Assembly: GCA_050011095.1 (NCBI GenBank)
Contig: JBEKJU010000091.1
Span: 1-11,800, forward strand
DNA: 11,800 nt
Reading direction: 5' to 3'
Source: JBEKJU01 sp050011095
Lineage (GTDB): Bacteria; Desulfobacterota; Syntrophorhabdia; Syntrophorhabdales; WCHB1-27
This document shows, one piece after another, positions 6,757 through 11,800 of this stretch; the first letter of the stretch is position 1, and each line of letters begins with the position of its first letter. The translations under genes and the position numbers were made by a program. The notes beneath the pieces were generated by a model. It ran no database searches. It saw only the letters and a program-made list of their open reading frames with translations, and was not told the DNA's origin.

Positions 6757-7498
6757 TGATGTAAAACTCCTCGCCTAAATAGACCTCGCGGGCGAGCCGG
6801 CTCTTCGCTATCTCGAACGGGTCGCCCTCAATCAGGATCTTACCGTCGCTTATGATATAGGCCCTGTCGCAGATGGGTAAGGAATCCCGGACATTGTGGT
6901 CGGAGATGAGTATGCCTATGCCTCTTTTCTTCAATCCGAGGACGATCTTTTTCAAATCGGAAATGGATATGGGGTCGATGCCCGAAAAGGGCTCGTCGAG
7001 GAGCATGAATTTCGGGGCGATCATCATGGCCCGGGCGATCTCCAGCCTCCTTCGCTCGCCGCCGGACAGCAAATCGGCGCTGTTGCCGGCCAGATGATCC
7101 AGTTTGAACGCCTCAAGGACCTCCTGTATCTTGTGTTCTATCACGACCTGGTCATACTCGTGGAATTCCATTATGGACCTCAGGTTGTCCTTCACACTCA
7201 TTTTCTTGAAAACGGAAGGCTCCTGGGGGAGGTAGGTGATCCCCTTGCGGGCCCTGAGGAACATGGGAAGACCGGTGAGGTTGAAACCGTCGAGTGTTAT
7301 CTCCCCCATATCCGGCCTTATGAAACCGATAATCATGTAGAAGCTGGTCGTCTTGCCCGCGCCGTTCGGGCCAAAGAGGCCCACTATTTCACCCGTGTCA
7401 ACGTAGATGGCCACGTCATCGACTACCTTCCTGGAATCGTACGACTTCGACAGATGGCGTGCCTTCAGTACCGACAACGGAGGTGTTTGCGTTATCAT
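6743..7498 (-). CDS. lptB: LPS export ABC transporter ATP-binding protein
   Basis: Cytoplasmic ATPase of the LptB2FG complex that pulls LPS out of the inner membrane toward LptC and LptA. At 251 residues it has near-normal length. Walker A is GPNGAGKTT (43-51), the Q-loop is LPQE with Gln92, the signature is LSGGERRR (144-151), Walker B ends LLDEP with catalytic Glu169, and the H-loop is SDHN with His201. The GLFGPNGAGKTTSFYMI style and long signature are typical of LptB rather than of other ABC ATPases. The ATG at 7498 follows the lptC/A stop by 16 bases, with GGGA and GGAAGG nearby as ribosome site, and the 3' end overlaps rpoN. LptF and LptG are not in the window. Confidence 0.96.
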   Translation of the reverse strand: MITQTPPLSVLKARHLSKSYDSRKVVDDVAIYVDTGEIVGLFGPNGAGKTTSFYMIIGFIRPDMGEITLDGFNLTGLPMFLRARKGITYLPQEPSVFKKMSVKDNLRSIMEFHEYDQVVIEHKIQEVLEAFKLDHLAGNSADLLSGGERRRLEIARAMMIAPKFMLLDEPFSGIDPISISDLKKIVLGLKKRGIGILISDHNVRDSLPICDRAYIISDGKILIEGDPFEIAKSRLAREVYLGEEFYINAGT

Positions 7499-7514
7499 CC
7501 TTCCGTTCCCGCAG

Positions 7515-8495
7515 CTAAGGCCGCTGCTCTATTTTCATTTTCGGCTTTTCCGCTGAAAACTTATCGGTTGCCAGATCGTATACTATCGTCTCCCCCTCCA
7601 TGTGCACGTTCTCCCTAACGATCTTGGGCTGTTCCGTGAGCACGACCTTATCTTCCTTAAGATAATATACTGCCCGCTCACTTTTCGCAATAGTCCCTTT
7701 TGATAGGATCTGCACGTGGCCCGTCGCATCGATCTTCTCCATGGCGTCCTGGTTGCTCAGTACCCGCACCCTGTCGCAGAACATGTCCATCCGCTCCCCC
7801 TTGACCGCCACATTGCCCTCGAAGATGTATGTGTTGTCCTTCAGGAGGTAGATGAATTTGTCGGCCTTGAACCGGTACTTTCCCTTCCCCGCATCGACGG
7901 GTCCGCCCGCGTCCTTCTTCCCCGCATCGGTGGCGCCGCTCACATCCTTCCCCTGATCGATGGTGCCGCTCACATCCTTTTCCACGGTGATCACCTGCTC
8001 CTTAGTGTCCGCATTGAGGCCTATGCCGGCCATGGTAAACTTTTTTCCCCTCAGCTCGACGGGCGCGTCCGTGCGGGCCAGTGATTTCTTGAAATCGAAC
8101 TGCATGGAGGGACTTTTTATCACGTATTCGCCCTTGTAGAAGACCTCCACGCGCTGGACGTTCCCGATCTCCTTTTCCGTATCCATCTCTCCGCTCGCCG
8201 CCGTAAACGTGACCGTGGTATCCGGCCTCGGCTTGTAGGTGCCCTCGATGCCCTCCATATCGACCCTGTTCGTGTCGATATACTTCCTCATGAGCTTGGC
8301 CCGTATCTCCCAGTCGACGAGCCCTTTTTTCTCGCCCGAGTACTTTATGTCCCTGAAGAGGATGACCTTGCTCGCGACGTCGACCCGCTTCGATGTGGCC
8401 CGTTCGGGCGTCTTCTCGAAAAAGAAGTAGCCGCAAAGGAGGACGATACCCGCGATAAACGCGTAGGCGATATAAACGACCGTGGTTCTATTCAT
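7515..8495 (-). CDS. lptC/lptA: LptC-LptA fusion: membrane-anchored periplasmic LPS bridge protein
   Basis: Periplasmic part of the LPS transport bridge. Residues 6-26 form a single hydrophobic inner-membrane anchor as in LptC. Residues about 40-172 look like the LptC beta-jellyroll (LFRDIKYSGEKKGLVDWEI, then SPSMQFDF). Residues 174-204 are three tandem 10-11-residue repeats. Residues about 207-320 resemble LptA/OstA, with FKADKFIYLL, YIFEGNVAVKGERM, IDATGHVQI and VHMEGETIVYDL. LptC and LptA are normally separate proteins of about 190 and 180 residues; here the LptA part has no signal peptide and stays tied to the membrane. The gene lies directly before lptB, where lptC and lptA are expected. 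The ATG at 8495 starts the anchor, but no Shine-Dalgarno sequence precedes it; the frame stays open to a stop at 8550-8552 without another start. The two-domain assignment is by pattern recognition. Confidence 0.85.
   Translation of the reverse strand: MNRTTVVYIAYAFIAGIVLLCGYFFFEKTPERATSKRVDVASKVILFRDIKYSGEKKGLVDWEIRAKLMRKYIDTNRVDMEGIEGTYKPRPDTTVTFTAASGEMDTEKEIGNVQRVEVFYKGEYVIKSPSMQFDFKKSLARTDAPVELRGKKFTMAGIGLNADTKEQVITVEKDVSGTIDQGKDVSGATDAGKKDAGGPVDAGKGKYRFKADKFIYLLKDNTYIFEGNVAVKGERMDMFCDRVRVLSNQDAMEKIDATGHVQILSKGTIAKSERAVYYLKEDKVVLTEQPKIVRENVHMEGETIVYDLATDKFSAEKPKMKIEQRP
7893..7983 (-). repeat. in-frame tandem repeats coding the LptC-LptA linker
   Basis: Three copies with 30- and 33-base periods, best seen as ATCGA/ATCGG starts at plus-strand 7956, 7926 and 7893. 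The first two share GCCGCTCACATCCTT; the third is diverged. They code for DVSGTIDQGK, DVSGATDAGKK and DAGGPVDAGK (residues 174-204), a flexible Gly/Asp/Lys-rich linker. The in-frame unit suggests growth by slippage or unequal recombination, so copy number may differ between strains. Confidence 0.75.
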
Positions 8496-8501
8496 TCTTA
8501 T

Positions 8502-8518
8502 GGGGCTTGCGTCGCCCC
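8502..8518. repeat. small inverted repeat beside the lptC/A start
   Basis: GGGGC (8502-8506) and GCCCC (8514-8518) can pair across a 7-base loop. The stem ends 6 bases before the lptC/A ATG and occupies the position where a ribosome site would be expected. Confidence 0.4.
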
Positions 8519-8536
8519 CTCCACGGGCAAAGCCCG
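8511..8536. repeat. 26-base direct repeat, copy proximal to lptC/A
   Basis: Matches 8612-8637 at 23 of 26 positions, 101 bases away; both copies begin GTCGCCC and end GGCAAAGCCCG. Such a GC-rich repeat in non-coding DNA looks like part of a dispersed palindromic (REP- or MITE-like) element, which only a genome-wide count can confirm. Confidence 0.6.
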
Positions 8537-8541
8537 TGGAG
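8519..8541. repeat. perfect 10-base-arm palindrome with AAA loop
   Basis: CTCCACGGGC and GCCCGTGGAG pair perfectly around AAA. This is the strongest hairpin in the window. No T-run follows it on either strand, so it is not a normal intrinsic terminator; it could be a REP-like element, an RNA-stabilising stem or a protein site. Confidence 0.7.
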
Positions 8542-8574
8542 CCACCCCCTCATAAAAAAAATGAACCGGAGACG

Positions 8575-8610
8575 AAAAAATACCCGGTGGGCACCCGCGC
8601 GCGGGTACCC
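8575..8610 (-). terminator. possible intrinsic terminator after kdsD
   Basis: In the minus-strand transcript GGGUACCCG, loop CGCG, then CGGGUGCCC forms a 9-pair stem with one G-U pair (8610-8589), followed 8 bases later by six U (8580-8575). An alternative 6-pair stem, UACCCG with CGGGUA (8607-8602 with 8586-8581), ends directly at the U-run. The long gap after the better stem makes termination partial at most. If real, it would separate pyrG-kdsA-kdsD expression from lptC/A-lptB-rpoN. Confidence 0.4.
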
Positions 8611-8611
8611 G

Positions 8612-8637
8612 GTCGCCCGCTCCAATGGCAAAGCCCG
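8612..8637. repeat. 26-base direct repeat, copy proximal to kdsD
   Basis: Partner of 8511-8536 with three mismatches. Two of the mismatches (AT for CG) fall in the palindrome arm, so this copy cannot form the long perfect hairpin of its partner. Confidence 0.6.
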
Positions 8638-8686
8638 ACCCGCGAGCGCACCGTCCAGGTCCATCTCCACATAAAAAGGAGGGACC

Positions 8687-9655
8687 CTAGACGATCTTTG
8701 CCTTCAGCAGGTCATGGATGTGAAGAATGCCTATGGGATGCCCCCGCTTCCCCCTTTCAAAAACGAACAGGGAGGTAATGGAGAATTCCTCCATCGTCGT
8801 TAAGGCTACTGCCGCCAGTGCGTCCCTCTCTATGCCTTTCGGGTCCCCCACCATCACGTCCAGGGCCCGTTTTTCGAGCATGTTCTCGTATTTTTCGAGG
8901 GCCCTTCGCAGGTCGCCGTCGGTAATAACGCCTATCAGCTCTTCGTTTCTGCCGAATACTCCCGTCATTCCCAGCCTTTTCGACGTTACCTCCATGATCA
9001 CGTCTTTCATGAGCATGTCCCCATAGACCCGGGGAAAGGCATCTCCCCCGTGCATCAGGTCTTCGACCTTGAGGAGCAGGCTTCTGCCGATCCTCCCGCC
9101 CGGATGGAGCAGGGCAAGGTCATCCCGCGTAAAGTTCCTCTCTTTCATGAGGGCCACGGCCATGGCATCGCCGAGGGCGAGGGTGGTCGTCGTGCTCGAC
9201 GTGGGTATCAGGTTGTAGGGACAGGCCTCCTCGACCTTCACGTCGAGCACGATATCGCCGTAACCCGCTATAGTGGACGACCTGTTCCCCGTCATCACCA
9301 CCATGAGTATCCCCATCCTTTTTATCCATGGGAGGATCTTTATCACCTCGTCCGTTTCGCCGCTATTCGAGATGATGACGATGATATCGTCCTTCTGCAC
9401 GAAACCGAGGTCTCCGTGGAGGGAATCCGCGGGGTGGAGGTACATGGACGGTATGCCGACGCTCGAAAAGGTCGACGCGATCTTCTTCGCGACGAGGCCT
9501 GACTTGCCTATGCCGGAAAAGATGATCCTTCCCTTGCCCGCGTCAATGGCGCGGACCGCGCGGTCAAAGTCGTCATTGAGCCTCTCCATGACCTGGAGGA
9601 TGGCATTCGCCTCTTTCTCCAGCACATCCTTGCCGATATCGACGAGCCTGCTCAC
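8687..9655 (-). CDS. kdsD: D-arabinose 5-phosphate isomerase (KdsD/KpsF family)
   Basis: Interconverts ribulose 5-phosphate and arabinose 5-phosphate, the first committed step of Kdo synthesis, in the cytoplasm. The 322-residue protein has an N-terminal SIS sugar-isomerase domain (about 35-190) with GIGKSG (Lys51), SNSGETDE (Glu103), the PTSSTTTTLALGDA loop and LLHPGG (His184). These fit the catalytic Lys, Glu and His known in E. coli KdsD. Two CBS repeats follow (about 200-255 and 265-320). The start is GTG at 9655, overlapping the kdsA TGA by four bases (GTGA). After its TAG stop at 8687 comes the repeat-rich spacer instead of the usual kdsC. Confidence 0.95.
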   Translation of the reverse strand: MSRLVDIGKDVLEKEANAILQVMERLNDDFDRAVRAIDAGKGRIIFSGIGKSGLVAKKIASTFSSVGIPSMYLHPADSLHGDLGFVQKDDIIVIISNSGETDEVIKILPWIKRMGILMVVMTGNRSSTIAGYGDIVLDVKVEEACPYNLIPTSSTTTTLALGDAMAVALMKERNFTRDDLALLHPGGRIGRSLLLKVEDLMHGGDAFPRVYGDMLMKDVIMEVTSKRLGMTGVFGRNEELIGVITDGDLRRALEKYENMLEKRALDVMVGDPKGIERDALAAVALTTMEEFSITSLFVFERGKRGHPIGILHIHDLLKAKIV

Positions 9656-10464
9656 AGGGCCTCACCGATCCTCTTCAGCACCGCCAACATGCCCGGCACA
9701 TCGTCGAGGCGGACCATGTTCTCCCCGTCGCACAATGCCCTAGCCGGGTCTCCATGGACCTCCATGAATATCCCGTCGACGCCGACAGCGACGGCCGCCC
9801 TCGCGAGGGGAAAGACGAATTCCCTCTCGCCCGCCGACGCCCGGCCCGCCCCGCCCGGCAACTGTACGCTGTGGGTGGCGTCAAAGATGACGGGATAACC
9901 GAAGGCGCGCATGATCGGGAGCGCCCGGAAATCGCTGACCAGGTTATGGTAGCCGAAGCTCGTCCCCCGCTCGGTGACGAGTATCCCCGTGTTGCCCGTC
10001 GATTCCACCTTCGCGATCGCATAGGCCATATCGTAGGGCGAAAGGAACTGCCCCTTCTTGATATTCACCACCTTGCCCGTTTTTCCGCATGCGACGAGCA
10101 GGTCTGTCTGCCTCGAAAGGAGCGCCGGCACCTGGAGCACGTCGACCACTTCCGACGCGATGGCCGCCTCCTCGGGCGAATGGACGTCCGTAAGGACGGG
10201 CACGCCGAAGGCGTCCTTCACATCGTGCAGGACCTTCAGGCCCTCCTCGATTCCGACCCCCCTGAAGCCCTCCAGGGACGTGCGGTTTGCCTTGTCGTAG
10301 GAAGATTTGAAGATGAAGGGGATCTGGAGCCTCCGTGTGATGGCGGCAAGCCTTTCCGCGATGGCGAGGGCCATATCCCTGCCCTCGATCACGCAGGGTC
10401 CTCCAATGAACGTGAAGGTCTTCCCCCCTACCGGTCTATCCCCTACCCTTACTTCTTTCGGCAT
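9652..10464 (-). CDS. kdsA: 3-deoxy-D-manno-octulosonate 8-phosphate synthase
   Basis: Condenses arabinose 5-phosphate with phosphoenolpyruvate to Kdo 8-phosphate, using the product of the next gene. At 270 residues it has normal length and is a TIM-barrel protein. Motifs are GGPCVIEG, FKSSYDKANRTS, TDVHSPEE, NIKKGQFLSP, TERGTSFGYHNLV and FDATHSVQLPGG. Cys24, His198, Glu235 and Asp246 all line up at a constant +13 offset with the metal ligands I remember for the Aquifex enzyme (Cys11, His185, Glu222, Asp233), so this is the metal-dependent class; E. coli KdsA has Asn in place of the Cys. The ATG at 10464 overlaps the end of pyrG by 16 bases, with AGGA/AAGG upstream. The 3' end overlaps kdsD. 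Confidence 0.96.
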   Translation of the reverse strand: MPKEVRVGDRPVGGKTFTFIGGPCVIEGRDMALAIAERLAAITRRLQIPFIFKSSYDKANRTSLEGFRGVGIEEGLKVLHDVKDAFGVPVLTDVHSPEEAAIASEVVDVLQVPALLSRQTDLLVACGKTGKVVNIKKGQFLSPYDMAYAIAKVESTGNTGILVTERGTSFGYHNLVSDFRALPIMRAFGYPVIFDATHSVQLPGGAGRASAGEREFVFPLARAAVAVGVDGIFMEVHGDPARALCDGENMVRLDDVPGMLAVLKRIGEAL

Positions 10465-11800
10465 TCGGCCTTTTCCTGCCTGCTTTTGAGCGCGGCCTTT
10501 ATGAACTCACGGAAAAGCGGATGCGGGTTGAAGGGCTTTGACTTGAACTCCGGATGGAACTGGCAGCCAAGAAACCAGGGATGGTCCCGAAGCTCGACAA
10601 TCTCCACAAGTTTTTCGTCGGGCGAGATGCCCGTAACCTCCATGCCGCACTGTTCGAGCCGCTCCCTGTACCGCATATTGAACTCATAACGATGGCGGTG
10701 TCTCTCGTGGATCAGTTCCTGGTTGTAAGCCATGTACGCGTTGGTCCCCGGCCTGAGCCTGCACGGGTAGGCGCCGAGCCGCATGGTGCCGCCCTTGTCG
10801 GACGCCTCGTCCCTTACCTGGACGCGCGCGTCCCGGTCGACCCATTCCTCCATGAGGTAGATGACCGGACATTCCGTCTCCTGGTGGAACTCGGTGCTGT
10901 GGGCGGTCTTGAACCGGCCGAGGCTCCGGGCAACCTCTATGACGGCGAGCTGCATGCCGAGACAGATGCCGAAATAGGGGATATTGTTCTCCCTGGCATA
11001 GCTGATGGCATTGACCTTCCCCTCGATACCCCTCGATCCGAAACCCCCCGGCACGAGGATGCCGTCCACATCGCCCAGATGTCTCCCCAGGTCCTTTTCC
11101 AGGTCTTCCGAATCGACGTAGCGGATATTCACGGCGCAGTCGTTCGCTATGCCCCCGTGGGTCAGCGCCTCGTTGAGGCTCTTGTAGGAATCGGTGAGCT
11201 TCACGTATTTCCCGACCATGGCGATCTCGACCTTCCTTTTCGGCGCCGAGATGATATCGACGATATTCTGCCACGCGCTTAAATCCGGCTTCTTGGCCCA
11301 GATGTTGAGCTTCTCCGTGATCTTGTCGTCGAGGCCCTCCCGATTGAACGAAAGTGGCACGGCATAGATGGTCTCCACGTCCTTGGCCGTGATGACCGCA
11401 TCTTTCTCGACGTTGCAGAAGAGGGCTATCTTGTCCTTCAGCGCCGCGGGTAGGAACGCCTCGGTCCTGCATAGCAGGATGTCCGGCTGGATGCCGATCT
11501 CCCGCATTTCCTTGACGCTGTGCTGCGTCGGCTTCGTCTTCATCTCCCCGGCGGTCTTGATGAAAGGCACGAGGGTGAGATGGACGAAGAGCGTATTCTC
11601 GATCCCCAAATCGTTCCTGAGCTGCCGGATCGCCTCGAGGAACGGTAGGCTCTCGATATCGCCCACTGTTCCGCCTATCTCGACGATGGCGACATCGATC
11701 TTCTCGTCGATATCCAGGATCATGGACTTTATCTCATCGGTGATATGGGGTATCACCTGGACTGTTCCGCCGAGGTACTCACCCCTTCGCTCCTTCGATA
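10449..11800 (-). CDS. pyrG: CTP synthase (partial; 5' end outside the window)
   Basis: Makes CTP from UTP, ATP and glutamine. The visible 449 residues lack about the first 100 of a protein of roughly 545. The frame is open to the window edge and reads RRGEYLGGTVQVIPHIT there, so the GTG at 11756 is an internal Val codon and not a start. The rest of the synthase domain shows VEIGGTVGDIESLPF, with the two acidic metal-binding residues, and KTKPTQHSVKE. The glutaminase domain has VPGGFGSRGIEGK, GICLGMQ with the nucleophile Cys, TMRLGAYPC, RHRHRYEFN and CQFHPEF with the His-Glu pair. CTP feeds CMP-Kdo formation, which explains the link to kdsA and kdsD; kdsB may lie just upstream, outside the window. 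Confidence 0.97.
   Translation of the reverse strand, partial: SKERRGEYLGGTVQVIPHITDEIKSMILDIDEKIDVAIVEIGGTVGDIESLPFLEAIRQLRNDLGIENTLFVHLTLVPFIKTAGEMKTKPTQHSVKEMREIGIQPDILLCRTEAFLPAALKDKIALFCNVEKDAVITAKDVETIYAVPLSFNREGLDDKITEKLNIWAKKPDLSAWQNIVDIISAPKRKVEIAMVGKYVKLTDSYKSLNEALTHGGIANDCAVNIRYVDSEDLEKDLGRHLGDVDGILVPGGFGSRGIEGKVNAISYARENNIPYFGICLGMQLAVIEVARSLGRFKTAHSTEFHQETECPVIYLMEEWVDRDARVQVRDEASDKGGTMRLGAYPCRLRPGTNAYMAYNQELIHERHRHRYEFNMRYRERLEQCGMEVTGISPDEKLVEIVELRDHPWFLGCQFHPEFKSKPFNPHPLFREFIKAALKSRQEKAECRKK

Larger units (their letters stand above)
8496..8686. other. 191-base non-coding spacer in the place where kdsC is expected
   Basis: This is the longest gene-free stretch in the window, between the kdsD stop and the lptC/A start. 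It contains three GC-rich palindromes, a 26-base imperfect direct repeat and two A-tracts (8554-8561 and 8575-8580). The only open frame through it (GTG at 8670 to 8488, minus strand) has no ribosome site, resembles no family I know and shows no HAD motif, so I do not call it a gene. No convincing promoter for lptC/A is visible in it. Confidence 0.7.

Noticed and set aside
8511..8637. CRISPR array
   Set aside because: Only two imperfect repeat copies are present, at a 101-base offset, with no regular repeat-spacer pattern and no cas genes in the window.
8488..8670. 60-codon minus-strand frame (GTG start) in the kdsD-lptC spacer
   Set aside because: It is made of the palindromic repeats, has no ribosome site, overlaps the lptC/A start and shows no HAD (kdsC) remnant motif.
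1..11800. Novel defence or mobile system
   Set aside because: No transposase, integrase, toxin, nuclease or phage gene was seen; all coding regions belong to known conserved housekeeping or regulatory families.

Overview
The window reads as one long minus-strand gene train from a Gram-negative, LPS-making bacterium; no convincing gene lies on the plus strand. The gene content and order (pyrG-kdsA-kdsD-lptC/A-lptB-rpoN-hpf-ptsN-hprK-rapZ-EIIA(Man)-ptsH-ptsI, then probably metK) extend the familiar proteobacterial lptAB-rpoN-hpf-ptsN-rapZ-npr cluster by HPr kinase, a second EIIA and enzyme I. As far as I recall, this arrangement is typical of the former Deltaproteobacteria (Desulfobacterota: Geobacter-like or syntrophic lineages). 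The lineage is an inference from synteny and protein style. DNA is moderately GC-rich and even throughout, with no sign of foreign DNA except one small palindromic spacer.

Right part (11800 down to 8687): the 3' four-fifths of pyrG (CTP synthase), then kdsA and kdsD, overlapping end to start. CTP is needed by KdsB for CMP-Kdo, and KdsD and KdsA make Kdo-8-phosphate. The usual next gene, kdsC (Kdo-8-P phosphatase), is missing. Its place is taken by a 191-base non-coding stretch (8496-8686) with perfect palindromes, a 26-base imperfect direct repeat and a possible terminator.

Middle part (8495 down to 5392): an LPS-export segment in which LptC and LptA are fused into one membrane-anchored 326-residue protein joined by a tandem-repeat linker, followed by lptB and rpoN (sigma-54), which overlap by 14 bases.

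Left part (5391 down to 1): a 118-base spacer carries a good sigma-70-type promoter (TTGACA, 17-base spacer, extended -10) with an inverted repeat over the -35 box. It would drive long-form hpf, ptsN, hprK, rapZ, a mannose-family EIIA, ptsH and ptsI. Five consecutive-gene junctions are ATGA start/stop overlaps, so translation is probably coupled. A strong ribosome site and the first codons of another gene, probably metK, lie at the very edge. No EIIB or EIIC sugar permease is encoded, so this looks like a regulatory phosphorelay: EI to HPr to two EIIA proteins, with HprK acting on HPr Ser45.

Most genes are ordinary, conserved housekeeping or regulatory genes. The points most worth a second look are the LptC-LptA fusion and its repeat linker, the missing kdsC with its palindromic replacement, and a RapZ that lacks most of the basic C-terminal residues used for RNA binding in E. 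coli.
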